Positions 1 to 7,234 of a DNA stretch of 43,100 nucleotides are shown in pieces; the first letter of the stretch is position 1, and each line of letters begins with the position of its first letter. The notes under the pieces are model-generated. The model was not told the origin of the DNA. It made no database searches and worked only from the letters and a program-made list of their open reading frames with translations. The position numbers and the translations under genes are program-made. Location of the stretch: NCBI RefSeq assembly GCF_019795155.1, contig NZ_JAILYN010000041.1, forward strand, positions 1-43,100, written 5' to 3'. The stretch is from Marinobacterium arenosum. Lineage in GTDB: Bacteria > Pseudomonadota > Gammaproteobacteria > Pseudomonadales > Balneatricaceae.

Positions 1-1
1 A

Positions 2-205
2 GAGAAGATCGATAGCCCGATGGGGCGTCACCTGTACAGCGAGCGTTTGGGTACGGTGGAACCGGTGTTCGGTAATATCAACACCAACAAGGGGCTGAAA
101 CGCTTCACCTTGAGAGGTGAAGGCAAGGTCAACGCCCAGTGGCTGATGTACTGCCTGGTGCACAATATCGAGAAGATCGCCACGCAGGGCGAGGTGCGGC
201 ATTAG
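2..205 (+). pseudogene. IS1182-like transposase, C-terminal part (cut by window edge)
   Basis: The frame is open from base 2 to the stop at 205. The translation carries the hallmark tail of IS1182-family DDE transposases: a TVEPVFGNI block, then GLKRFTLRG, then a KVNAQW..MYCLVHNIEKI helix near the stop. In the family this segment follows the catalytic Glu region. The upstream catalytic part lies outside the window, so I cannot say whether the element is intact. I saw no convincing terminal inverted repeat in the 190 bases after the stop. Its position beside an AT-rich orphan gene marks this end of the window as mobile or accessory DNA. Family assignment is from remembered motif resemblance. 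Confidence 0.75.
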
Positions 206-397
206 GTGAAGCCGGAAGGCCGGTTTTGAGCTGAGACTAGGTCCAATCCGGGGTGTAACAACAAATAGTATCTGTTTGAATAGTCGAAAGAAAAACGACC
301 ATCGGTGAACAAACAGGCTTAAATGAACAGGAAGAGGATAAGTCGGATGGGGAAATTTATGCCGAAAGGTCTAATCCGACAGCCTCGTTAGAAATCA

Positions 398-1036
398 ATG
401 GAAGATAATGTGCTCGAAATAATTTTAGGTTCGATAGCTGGTAATGCTTTAGTTGTTGGCGTTCTCGCTTTTCTATTCAAAAGTATCGTAAACCATCGAC
501 TTGAAAAGGATATGGCAATCTACCACGAAAAAATTCGACTCGATAACGAAAAGATATTGGGTGAATACCGATCAGAATTAGAAAAAGAAAGGATAAGGCT
601 TCAAATATCCTATGGTGGAATATTTGAGAAACAGGCAGAAGCGATAATTGAAATCTACAATTCTGTTTTAGGTGTAGAAAGAACGATGAGCAATGCCATG
701 CATGCTGGCGAAAATAAAGAAGAGTATTATGAAGCTTTTATTGAGAACTGGCGGGTCTTATCAAAGTCCCTAGATGAAAAAAGAATTATCCTTCCAGAGC
801 ATGTAGTGGAGTTGCTCAAAAAAATACAAAAAGACGTGTTTTGGGGAGTTCATGACTATCGACGTGCTGATTACCAATTAGGAAAAGTTACTCTCAGTAA
901 TGAGCAGATCGATAAGTTATTTGATAAACAAGATCGAGCGCTAGCTATAACAGATAAAATGCCCGAGATAAAACAAGAGTTGGTTGTGTCTCTAAGGAAG
1001 CTGATTGGTGTTTCTCATGGCGAGGGTGGAAATTAA
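398..1036 (+). CDS. AT-rich orphan membrane-anchored coiled-coil protein
   Basis: I do not recognise this 212-residue protein. It begins with a hydrophobic segment at about residues 6-28 (a single membrane span), followed by a long charged stretch at about 33-75 rich in E, K and R that should form a helix or coiled coil, and then a mixed helical body. That layout fits a membrane-tethered cytoplasmic helical protein. The gene is clearly richer in A and T than everything to its right, and uses codons such as AAA, ATA and TTA that neighbours avoid, so it was probably acquired by transfer. No strong ribosome site precedes the ATG, so the start is approximate. It lies beside a transposase end and converges on a LysR gene, with a strong hairpin between them. 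No function is assigned. Confidence 0.7.
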   Translation: MEDNVLEIILGSIAGNALVVGVLAFLFKSIVNHRLEKDMAIYHEKIRLDNEKILGEYRSELEKERIRLQISYGGIFEKQAEAIIEIYNSVLGVERTMSNAMHAGENKEEYYEAFIENWRVLSKSLDEKRIILPEHVVELLKKIQKDVFWGVHDYRRADYQLGKVTLSNEQIDKLFDKQDRALAITDKMPEIKQELVVSLRKLIGVSHGEGGN

Positions 1037-1053
1037 TTTCTAACAATTGTAAG

Positions 1054-1089
1054 CACTTGACCCAAAAAGCTACGCTTTCCGGTCAAGTG
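1054..1089. terminator. Hairpin between convergent genes
   Basis: CACTTGACC (1054-1062) pairs with GGTCAAGTG (1081-1089), and an inner AAAGC/GCTTT stem closes a three-base loop. The structure is nearly symmetrical and sits between the ends of the orphan gene (plus) and the LysR gene (minus), so it can serve both. A clean T-run is missing on either side, so it is called a terminator from position and stem strength only. Confidence 0.55.
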
Positions 1090-1098
1090 TTACAGGCG

Positions 1099-2040
1099 TT
1101 AAAACCCACCGATCTCCCGCCTCAACCAGCAAACCGCCGGGTCCTGCGCATAGAGCGGGTGCTGGATCAGGGTCATCTCGACGCTGTCCAGCCCTGCCGG
1201 CGGTTGCACCATCCGCACCGGCAGCATCTGCATAAACAACTCGGCCATCTGCTGCGGCAGGGTGATGATCGCATCGGTCATGGAGACGATCCGCGCGGCG
1301 GCGGTGTAGTTGAGATTGCAGGAGATGGTCTGGCGGCTCAGTTGCCGCTCGGCCAGCCAGAGGTCCACCGCGCCGAGGCGTCCGCCGGCCATATCGGTGA
1401 ACTGGATATGGGGTTGACCGATGAACTGCTGCAGGCTCAACTGATCGCCGACTTGCTCGTTGTGCTCTCCCACCAGGCAGACCAGCTTTTCCTGCTTCCA
1501 GGGCTGTTGCTGCAACCCCTTGGGGATTTTGTGGAACGACTCCAGGCCGACCACCAGGTCCACCGCCCTGCTCTCCAGGCCATTTTGCAGTACCGCATCG
1601 GTGATCCATTGGATCTCGAAACTGATATTGGGCGCGGTCTGCCTCACCCTGGCCAGCAGCGCCGGGTAGTGAACCAGTTCGAAATAGTCGGTGGTGGCGA
1701 TCACGAACCTACGCCGGGAGGTGGAGGGGTCGAACGGCTCCGGCTGCGCCAGGGTCGCTTCCAGCAGCTTCAACGCCTGCTGCACCGCCGGCAGCATCGC
1801 CTGCGCCCGCGGCGTCGGTTGCATCCCCTTGGCAGTGCGTACCAGCAGCGGGTCGCCCAGCTCTTCGCGCATCCGGTTCAAGGCGTGGCTGACCGCCGGC
1901 TGGCTGAGACAGAGCTTGTCCGCCGCCCGGGTGACATGGCACTCGGTCATCAACGCCTCGAACACCAGCAGCAGGTTCAGGTCGAACCGGCGCAACAGCC
2001 CGGATTTTTTAATTTCTTCGATTTCTTTTGGTTCTGTCAC
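1099..2040 (-). CDS. LysR-family regulator divergent from speB
   Basis: This is a LysR-type transcriptional regulator of 313 residues, the usual family length. The winged-helix DNA-binding domain covers about residues 15-75: an RFDLNLLLVFEAL helix, then TRAADKLCLSQPAVSHALNRMREELGD in outline, with the typical SQPAVSHAL recognition helix. The remainder is the two-lobed periplasmic-binding-protein-like effector domain. I chose GTG at 2040 because GCAGGAG lies about 8 bases upstream. The longer frame back to 2100 would add 20 residues with no family resemblance. It is divergently transcribed from agmatinase across an AT-rich gap with a palindrome, the classical LysR arrangement, so control of speB by an agmatine- or guanidino-related signal is inferred. 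The effector is unknown. Confidence 0.88.
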   Translation of the reverse strand: MTEPKEIEEIKKSGLLRRFDLNLLLVFEALMTECHVTRAADKLCLSQPAVSHALNRMREELGDPLLVRTAKGMQPTPRAQAMLPAVQQALKLLEATLAQPEPFDPSTSRRRFVIATTDYFELVHYPALLARVRQTAPNISFEIQWITDAVLQNGLESRAVDLVVGLESFHKIPKGLQQQPWKQEKLVCLVGEHNEQVGDQLSLQQFIGQPHIQFTDMAGGRLGAVDLWLAERQLSRQTISCNLNYTAAARIVSMTDAIITLPQQMAELFMQMLPVRMVQPPAGLDSVEMTLIQHPLYAQDPAVCWLRREIGGF

Positions 2041-2104
2041 TGCCGGCTCCTGCTTCGATGCATCACAGCAGGAATGCCACCACTGGCCTGAAGGCAACAA
2101 TCAG

Positions 2105-2136
2105 TCGCCGGAATGCCGGACCACGCGGGGCGCGCC
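2105..2136. repeat. Short repeat also found after speB (copy 1)
   Basis: The stretch TCGCCGGAATGCCGGACCA and the bases after it recur with few changes at about 3486-3517, downstream of speB. A further partial copy begins near 3419. The copies flank the agmatinase gene in direct orientation. They could be remnants of a small repeat family. No mobility gene is attached. Confidence 0.5.
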
Positions 2137-2207
2137 TGCCACATGCAACCTCCCATATGAAATAGGTACTCTCCTACTGCAGAAATAATTATTCATATCA
2201 TGCATCT

Positions 2208-2222
2208 ATTAATCATATTAAT
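2208..2222. promoter_or_regulatory. Candidate LysR operator between lysR and speB
   Basis: ATTAAT-CAT-ATTAAT is a perfect inverted repeat with a three-base centre, in the AT-rich gap between the divergent lysR and speB genes. It lies about 90 bases upstream of the speB start. LysR proteins commonly bind dyads built around T-N11-A in such gaps. The assignment rests on position and symmetry only. Confidence 0.35.
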
Positions 2223-2309
2223 TCATTTCCTTAATTTATGGTCAGGAAATATCGTCAGATCTTCTCTGAACTCTTCACCGAGCTCTTCACTAAACAACGG
2301 GAGATCATC

Positions 2310-3257
2310 ATGTCCGACCAAGCCAAAGATGCCTACGCCAAGGCCAACGAGGAGTACCAGCCGATCTATGCCGGCGCCACCGACACCTTCCTGGGTGTGC
2401 CCCGCTGCGAGGCTATCGAGCAGAGCGATGCCGACGTGGTGGTGGCCGGTATCCCGTTCGACCTGGCCTGCAGCGGCCGCTCCGGCTCCCGGCTGGGGCC
2501 GCGGGCGATCCGCACCGCGTCAGCCAACCTGGCCTGGGAGGGGGTGCGCTGGCCCTGGGATTTCGCGTTGGAAGATCGGCTGAACGTGGAGGATAGCGGC
2601 GATATCTTCTTCCAGTACGGCGAGCCGGAAAGCTTCGTCACCAACGCCGAAGCCCATGCGGCGCGGGTATTGGAAGCGGGCAAGAAGCTGCTCAGCTTTG
2701 GCGGCGACCACTTCGTCACCCTGCCGCTGCTGCGCGCCTACGCCAAGAAATACGGTCCGCTGGCGCTGATCCATTTCGACGCCCATACCGACACCTACTC
2801 CGGCGGCTCCAAGTACGACCATGGCACGGTGTTCTACCATGCGGTCAAGGAGGGGCTGGTCGATACCGAGCACTCGATCCAGATCGGCATCCGCACCTCC
2901 TTCAACAGCGCCGACCACCCGTTCGAGGTGCTCGATGCGGCCTGGGTTAACGACCATGGTCCGGCGGCGGTGCTGGAACGGATCCGCAGCCGGGTCGGCG
3001 ATCGCACCGCCTACCTGAGCTTCGACATCGACGGGCTGGACCCGAGCTGCGCGCCGGGCACCGGCACGCCGGTGGCGGCCGGCATCACCACCGACTGCGC
3101 CCTGAAGGTGATTCGCGGCCTGAAGGGGATGGATCTGGTGGGGATGGATTTGGTGGAGGTGGCGCCGAGCTACGACCACGCCGAGATCACCGCGCTGGCC
3201 GGCGCCACCCTGGCACTGGAGTTCCTTTATGTGTTGGCTTCGGGAGAGAACAGTTAA
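2310..3257 (+). CDS. speB: Agmatinase
   Basis: This 315-residue ureohydrolase should hydrolyse agmatine to putrescine and urea in the cytoplasm. All manganese ligands are present: H134 (GGDHF), D157, H159 and D161 (FDAHTD), and D239 and D241 (FDIDGLDP). The whole protein follows E. coli SpeB closely, including the NLAWE, HFVTLPLLRA and VGMDLVEVAP blocks, which favours agmatinase over guanidinobutyrase. ATG 2310 was chosen because GGGAG precedes it at about 7 bases. The same frame opens at 2238, but the extra 24 residues do not fit the family. It stands alone after the divergent LysR gene. It feeds putrescine to the catabolic genes further right. Confidence 0.93.
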   Translation: MSDQAKDAYAKANEEYQPIYAGATDTFLGVPRCEAIEQSDADVVVAGIPFDLACSGRSGSRLGPRAIRTASANLAWEGVRWPWDFALEDRLNVEDSGDIFFQYGEPESFVTNAEAHAARVLEAGKKLLSFGGDHFVTLPLLRAYAKKYGPLALIHFDAHTDTYSGGSKYDHGTVFYHAVKEGLVDTEHSIQIGIRTSFNSADHPFEVLDAAWVNDHGPAAVLERIRSRVGDRTAYLSFDIDGLDPSCAPGTGTPVAAGITTDCALKVIRGLKGMDLVGMDLVEVAPSYDHAEITALAGATLALEFLYVLASGENS

Positions 3258-3485
3258 CAGATTGGAGTGAACAGTGGGGAGGCCGTCGTTGGAGTGCGAG
3301 CCTCTCCCGGTTAGATCTTGGGTTCCGGCGAAATCCCGTTGGGGTTGGCGGAGCTCACCCGCAACCTACCCGCTCAAATAGCGATATCATGAAGGTGTCC
3401 CCGGATTGGCGGTATTGTCGCCGGATTGCCATCGCCGCGGGTCGCGCCTCCCACTCAATCTTTGCGCTACCTCCGGCTGCATGCA

Positions 3486-3517
3486 ATCGCCGGATTGCCG
3501 GACCACGCGGAGCGTGC
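3486..3517. repeat. Short repeat flanking speB (copy 2)
   Basis: ATCGCCGGATTGCCGGACCA plus the following CGCGGAGCG stretch matches the copy at 2105-2136 upstream of speB, with a handful of differences. A partial third copy (GTCGCCGGATTGCC) lies at about 3418. Confidence 0.5.
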
Positions 3518-3549
3518 CCCCACCCCTTTCTGCGGGCATTTCAGGCCAC

Positions 3550-3566
3550 TACCCCTGAACAGGGTA
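3550..3566. promoter_or_regulatory. TACCC-N7-GGGTA dyad (site 1, APC permease)
   Basis: TACCC, seven bases (CTGAACA), then GGGTA, followed by TACCG and CACCG. The same dyad with the same spacing and similar flanks, including an upstream TTCAGG, occurs at 23979-23995. A five-base-spaced version is at 30625-30639 before the second potF. NarL/LuxR-type helix-turn-helix proteins bind comparable dyads (NarL half-site TACYYMT), and two LuxR-type regulators are encoded in this window. The site is about 200 bases before the permease start. Confidence 0.45.
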
Positions 3567-3653
3567 TACCGACACCGCCCCTCGTCGCAGACACTATTCT
3601 TACGATAGCGCCCATACCGGCCGTGACGTTCAAGTGCTTCCGTCCTTGAGATA

Positions 3654-3724
3654 AACGCCGGTAGATGAGGGATCGAATTGGCGGGCCGCGGCCCGCCGCC
3701 GCAGAGGGACCGGCATCCGGCGTT
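3654..3724 (+). promoter_or_regulatory. Structured leader before the APC permease
   Basis: An outer stem AACGCCGG (3654-3661)/CCGGCGTT (3717-3724) encloses an 18-base perfect palindrome, GGCGGGCCGCGGCCCGCC (3680-3697). The structure ends about 38 bases before the permease ATG, so if transcribed it would be a 5-prime leader fold. Whether it is regulatory, a protein-binding site or a relic of a repeat cannot be told from the sequence. Confidence 0.4.
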
Positions 3725-3762
3725 ATCGGCCTATGCGATAAAAATAACTAGAGACGGTTCTA

Positions 3763-5202
3763 ATGAGCACGCCAAATAGCCATAAGAAAGCCCTGACTGC
3801 GGCCGATGTCACCCTCTACACCGTGTCCGCTATCCTGCTGGTCGATCAGATCGCCATGTCCGCCGCCGTCGGCGAAGCCGCCATCTTCTGGTGGCTGGTG
3901 GTGATCGGCCTGTTCCTGATCCCCAATACCCTGGTTACCGCCGAACTGGGCACCGCCTACCCCGAACAGGGCGGTATCTACGCCTGGGTCCGCGACGCCT
4001 TCAACACCCGCTGGGCAGCCCGGATCACCTGGCTGTACTGGGTCAATATCGCACTCTGGATGCCGGCGGTGTTCATCATGTTCTCCGGTATCTTCGCCGC
4101 GCTGTTCATGCCGGAGATGAGTCTCTGGGGCCAGATCGGCCTCGGTGTCGCCATGTGCTGGCTGACCACCTGGGCCAATTGTATCCGGCTGGAATACAGC
4201 AAGTGGATCCCCAACCTGGGTACGCCGATCAAGTTCGTGGTAATCCTGACCTTGGCCGGGGCCGGTATCGGCTATGGCCTGGAGCACGGCTTCGCCAACG
4301 ATATCAGCCTGAGCAGCGCGCTGAACGACTGGCAGGCCGGCCTGGCCTACCTGCCGGTGATCGTCTACGGCTGCCTGGGGCTGGAGCTGATCAGCGCCGA
4401 GAGCGACGAGATCCGCAACCCCAAGCGTGACGTGCCGCGGGCGATGATCGCCGCCGGCCTGATCTCCGCCACCCTGTACATCTTCGGTACCGCCGGCGTA
4501 CTGGCGGCGGTTCCGGCGGAACAGATCGATATGATCGACATCCTGGCCACCACCCTGAAGGAGCTGTTCGGCGGTACCGAGCTGGGCAACCTGTTCGCGC
4601 TGGTGATCGGCGGCCTGACCCTGTTTACGCTGTACTCCACCATGGTGACCTGGACCCTCGGCGGTAACCGCGCGGTCGCCGAAGCGGCCGATGCCCGCGA
4701 GATGCCGGCGGTGTTCGGCTGGAGCCATCGCAAGCACCAGACGCCGGTCGGCGCGGCGATCATGACCAGCCTGGTCAGCTCGACGATCATGGTGCTGTAC
4801 GGCCTGATGGCCCATAGTGCCGAGGAACTGTTCTGGACCCTGTTCTCGTTCAGCGCGATCGTCTTCCTGCTGCCCTATATCGGCATGCACTGTGCCTTCA
4901 TGAAACTGCGCTTCAGCGATCCGCAACAGCCGCGTCCGTTCCGCATTCCGGGCGGCAACGCTGTCGGCATGGTGCTGTCGGTGCAGTGCATCGCGATCCT
5001 GTTGCTGGCGATCCTGCTGTTCTTCTGGGTACCGGGCGAACCGCTCGACCTGATGGTACTGGCCCAGGTGGGTGGCGGGGTGCTGATCACCCTGATCATC
5101 GGCGAGTACCTGGTCCACCGCGGCGAAAAGCTGAAGGGAGACAACCGCGCAAAGGAGTCCCCCAACAAGGCCAAGCCGGCCGCTGATCCGCTGCGCGCCT
5201 GA
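3763..5202 (+). CDS. APC-superfamily amino acid/polyamine permease
   Basis: This 479-residue inner-membrane transporter has about 12 hydrophobic segments. The N-terminus has the APC fold start (LTAADVTLYTVSAILLVDQ), followed by EQGGIYAWVRDAF, which matches the EEGG.FAWV region of the glutamate:GABA antiporter GadC. Near residue 390 it has the RPFRIPGG motif, also shared with GadC-like members. The C-terminal tail is charged and cytoplasmic. The substrate is not determinable here. Neighbouring speB and the polyamine cluster make putrescine, agmatine or a GABA-type exchange reasonable guesses. The ATG at 3763 has only a weak purine-rich stretch (GAGACGG) upstream. A perfect rho-independent terminator follows at once, so it is probably monocistronic. 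A dyad and a structured leader precede it. Confidence 0.8.
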   Translation: MSTPNSHKKALTAADVTLYTVSAILLVDQIAMSAAVGEAAIFWWLVVIGLFLIPNTLVTAELGTAYPEQGGIYAWVRDAFNTRWAARITWLYWVNIALWMPAVFIMFSGIFAALFMPEMSLWGQIGLGVAMCWLTTWANCIRLEYSKWIPNLGTPIKFVVILTLAGAGIGYGLEHGFANDISLSSALNDWQAGLAYLPVIVYGCLGLELISAESDEIRNPKRDVPRAMIAAGLISATLYIFGTAGVLAAVPAEQIDMIDILATTLKELFGGTELGNLFALVIGGLTLFTLYSTMVTWTLGGNRAVAEAADAREMPAVFGWSHRKHQTPVGAAIMTSLVSSTIMVLYGLMAHSAEELFWTLFSFSAIVFLLPYIGMHCAFMKLRFSDPQQPRPFRIPGGNAVGMVLSVQCIAILLLAILLFFWVPGEPLDLMVLAQVGGGVLITLIIGEYLVHRGEKLKGDNRAKESPNKAKPAADPLRA

Positions 5203-5217
5203 TCCTCTCCTCTATCA

Positions 5218-5246
5218 GCCCCGGCAACCTCGTTGCCGGGGCTTTT
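5218..5246 (+). terminator. Rho-independent terminator of the APC permease
   Basis: GCCCCGGCAAC (5218-5228) pairs perfectly with GTTGCCGGGGC (5232-5242) around a three-base loop, followed by TTTT. It lies 16 bases after the permease stop. Confidence 0.93.
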
Positions 5247-5384
5247 CCATTCAACAGATCCCTTCCTGAATCAGCTCAATCCCGCCCGACCGACAGCCCT
5301 CTGCGGTATCCCGCTAACTGGCCGTTGAACATTCCCACAGTTACCCCTCCTTTGCGCCCACCCCAAAAGCCAATGAGCATTATT

Positions 5385-5400
5385 TTGTTCAATTGAGCAA
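5385..5400. promoter_or_regulatory. Near-palindrome upstream of luxR gene 1
   Basis: TTGTTCAA-TTGAGCAA is an inverted repeat with one mismatch, about 135 bases before the LuxR-type gene and inside the only AT-rich part of the gap. It may be an operator for that regulator or another factor. No second copy was found in the window. Confidence 0.3.
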
Positions 5401-5534
5401 TCAAACTACCAATATTTCGATATTTATTGCATATTAACGATCACTCAAAGAATGACAGAGCCCTGACCCACGCCTGACTAAACGGACCGCAGGGCATATC
5501 AAGGGCAGCAAACTCGGTAACGGCGGGAGAACCC

Positions 5535-6446
5535 ATGGGCTCCAACAATCGCTACGGCACTCTGTTCGCACAGGCTCCGAACGCGCCCCCGGTAGTCAAT
5601 GGGGTCGACTTCAACGGCGCCGCGACACAGCATTGGCACCGCAACCTGGCCAGCCTGATCGAAGCCGGCCTCAGCGATCAATCACTGCCGATGCTGCTGG
5701 ATGCGTTGGAACAGCTGGTCAACGCCAGCGGCAGCACGCTGATCGTCTATCCGAAAGGCGGCCAGCCTTACTGGCCGTTCCGCCGTCTGGCCGCCGGCCA
5801 GAGCCCGGCCGTCCATATCGACCGCTATGTGCATGGCGCCTACCTGCTCGATCCCTATTACCTGATGGCACTCGAACAGCAGCTGGAGGGGCCTTACGCC
5901 ATTCGGGAGGTGGCGCCGGGCGGCTTCGAGCAGAGCGAGTTCTACCGGCTCTATTACCGGCAGGTAAACCTGGCCGACGAGATCTGCCTAATCGTCCAGA
6001 GCGGTGATGGCGGCAATATCCAGGTCTCGCTGAGCCGGCACGACGCCAACCCGCGGTTCGCACCGCAGGACAAAACACGGTTGGCAACGGTGTTTCCGCT
6101 GGTCCGCGCGCTGCTGCTGAACTGGTGGGGGCAGGACCGGGCGAACTCGCTGGAATCTCACCTCGACCGGGCACTGAGCAATTTCGGCGGCTCGCTGCTG
6201 ACACTACGGGAGATGGATATCCTGCAGTTGATATTGCGAGGCAACTCCATCAAAGCGGTCGCGCAGCGGCTGGAGATCAGCCCGGAAACCGTCAAACGCC
6301 ACCGCACCAATATCTACGCCAAGCTGGATATCAGCTCACAGTCCGAGCTGTTCCACCTGTTCATCGACTCGCTGCGTACCGTCACCGCCGATTCGCCGGC
6401 CGACCCGCTGGTAAACTACCTGGCACCGGCCAGGCGCAGTAGCTGA
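5535..6446 (+). CDS. LuxR-type regulator with uncharacterised sensor domain (paralogue 1)
   Basis: This 303-residue protein ends in a GerE/LuxR helix-turn-helix at about residues 222-280 (LTLREMDILQLILRG, then SPETVKRHRTNIYAKLDI). It has no receiver domain. The N-terminal about 200 residues form a distinct domain with the landmarks GAYLLDPYY (101-109) and VAPGGFEQSEFYRLYYRQ. These landmarks recur in the LuxR-type protein at 23033-23890, so the two are paralogues. The ligand is unknown, and I see no typical acyl-homoserine-lactone-binding signature. GGGAGA precedes the ATG at a good distance. It stands alone, between the permease terminator and a repeat block. Regulation of polyamine genes is an inference from position. 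Confidence 0.85.
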   Translation: MGSNNRYGTLFAQAPNAPPVVNGVDFNGAATQHWHRNLASLIEAGLSDQSLPMLLDALEQLVNASGSTLIVYPKGGQPYWPFRRLAAGQSPAVHIDRYVHGAYLLDPYYLMALEQQLEGPYAIREVAPGGFEQSEFYRLYYRQVNLADEICLIVQSGDGGNIQVSLSRHDANPRFAPQDKTRLATVFPLVRALLLNWWGQDRANSLESHLDRALSNFGGSLLTLREMDILQLILRGNSIKAVAQRLEISPETVKRHRTNIYAKLDISSQSELFHLFIDSLRTVTADSPADPLVNYLAPARRSS

Positions 6447-6473
6447 CCCACTCATTTAAAGGTTCAGAGTGGA

Positions 6474-6541
6474 TTTGCGGGGGAACATCCCCTCAGCTGA
6501 CCAAGCGCCGCGTGGGCACAAACAACGTGCCCATCCTACAA
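6474..6541 (+). repeat. GTGGGCAC palindromic element, copy 1
   Basis: The core GTGGGCAC (6512-6519) faces GTGCCCAT (6527-6534) across AAACAAC. It is preceded by GACCAAGCGCCGC and followed by CCTACAAG. Three more copies share the same left flank (ATCAGGTGAACAA-C-CCGC type) and right flank: 7141-7205 (inverted), 22712-22785 and 25936-26012. Confidence 0.8.
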
Positions 6542-6545
6542 GACT

Positions 6546-6819
6546 GACGAGGCCAGCCCCGTCGCGGTCGGAGCCCGCTGCTACAGGGTTCCGTGGTCCG
6601 CAGATAGCATCTCCCGAGGCCGGCCTCTACGGCCTTTTACATCCGGTGTGGCTCGAGTTCCTGCGGGTTCTTCACCACGCCAAGGTAGGGCCGGACCCGG
6701 CCGGGTAGGTCTGGCCGGGTAGGCCTGGCCGGGTAGGCCTGGCCGGCCAAACGCCGGCAGGCGTTTTCAACCACCTGCGGCGGTAGCGTCCTCCAAGGCG
6801 CTGCCGTAGCAGCCCGCTC
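6546..6819 (+). repeat. Tandem duplication, unit 1 (274 bases)
   Basis: From GACGAGGCCAGCCCC to AGCCCGCTC this unit is nearly identical to 6838-7083. The only length difference is 28 bases, accounted for by two extra copies of a 14-base unit (GGCCGGGTAGGCCT) at 6699-6740. Inside are two REP-like palindromes (6561-6593, and 6806 onward) and an AAACGCC/GGCGTTT hairpin. Confidence 0.9.
6699..6740 (+). repeat. 14-base tandem repeat, three units
   Basis: GGCCGGGTAGGTCT, then GGCCGGGTAGGCCT twice (6699-6712, 6713-6726, 6727-6740). The matching place in the second duplication unit (about 6991-7004) has a single unit. This shows gain or loss by slippage after or during duplication. Confidence 0.9.
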
Positions 6820-6837
6820 CGAGGACGATATCCACCC

Positions 6838-7083
6838 GACGAGGCCAGCCCCGTCGCGGTCGGAGCCCGCTGCTACAGGGTTCCGTGGTCCGCAGATAGC
6901 ATCTCCCGAGGCAGGCCTCTACGGCCTTTTACATCCGTTGTGGCTCGAGTTCCTGCGGGTTCTTCACCACGCCAATGTAGGGCCGGACCCGGCCGGGTAG
7001 GCCTGGCCGGCCAAACGCCGGCAGGCGTTTTCAACCACCTGCGGCGGTAGCGTCCTCCAAGGCGCTGCCGTAGCAGCCCGCTC
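6838..7083 (+). repeat. Tandem duplication, unit 2 (246 bases)
   Basis: Second copy of the unit at 6546-6819 with a few base substitutions and one instead of three 14-base units. The segment from GTAGGG (6977) through the GGCCAAACGCCGGCAGGCG hairpin recurs a third time, shortened, at 22840-22900. Confidence 0.9.
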
Positions 7084-7120
7084 TGCGGGCGACCGATCCA
7101 TAGCCCCGGCGGGACCTCTA

Positions 7121-7150
7121 TTGGTCGCGGATAAATCCCCTCCTACAAGG
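7121..7150 (-). repeat. REP-like palindrome
   Basis: Read on the minus strand it is GTAGGAGGGGATTTATCCGCGA: the GTAG head followed by a GC-rich stem, typical of REP sequences in pseudomonads. It abuts the inverted GTGGGCAC element. Confidence 0.7.
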
Positions 7151-7205
7151 TGGGCACGGTTTTTATGCCCACGCGGTGTTTGTTCACCTGAGCTAGATGT
7201 TTCCC
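7141..7205 (-). repeat. GTGGGCAC palindromic element, copy 2 (inverted)
   Basis: On the minus strand it reads AGCTCAGGTGAACAAACACCGC, then GTGGGCAT, a short A-rich loop, then GTGCCCAC (7150-7172), ending in CTTGTAGGA. The AACATCTAGCTCAGGTGAACAA-type left flank matches copies 3 and 4. Confidence 0.8.
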
Positions 7206-7234
7206 GCTGATACTTACATAAGATTAAAAATCCG

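Larger units (their letters stand above)
3258..3762. other. Gene-free region between speB and the APC permease
   Basis: No convincing gene lies here. The short open frames lack ribosome sites and family resemblance. It holds a weak hairpin after speB (GGGGAGGC at 3276-3283 pairing with GCCTCTCC at 3300-3307, without a T-run), repeat copies near 3419-3517, a TACCC-N7-GGGTA dyad at 3550-3566, and a highly structured segment at 3654-3724 before the permease. Confidence 0.7.
5203..5534. other. Intergenic region before the first LuxR-type gene
   Basis: After the terminator there is GC-rich sequence without a gene. From about 5370 to 5460 it is distinctly AT-rich and likely contains the luxR promoter. 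A 16-base near-palindrome, TTGTTCAATTGAGCAA (5385-5400, one mismatch between arms), is a possible operator. I could not pick a single convincing -35/-10 pair. Confidence 0.5.
6447..7234. other. Gene-free repeat block
   Basis: This stretch of about 790 bases holds no credible gene. It consists of dispersed elements: two copies of the GTGGGCAC palindromic element facing each other (6474-6541 and 7141-7205), and a ~0.27 kb tandem duplication containing REP-like palindromes and a 14-base unit repeat. It also has a REP variant at 7121-7150 (TCGCGGATAAATCCCCTCCTAC core). Confidence 0.85.

Noticed and set aside
1057-2091. 344-residue plus-strand open frame opposite the LysR gene
   Set aside because: Low-complexity R/H/L/Q-rich shadow of a clear LysR gene on the other strand.
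3389-3649. Small open frames between speB and the permease
   Set aside because: No ribosome site, no family resemblance, and they run through repeat copies and the dyad.
6469-6708. 79-residue open frame in the repeat block
   Set aside because: It translates the GTGGGCAC element and the duplicated unit. The second duplication unit does not keep an equivalent frame with a start.
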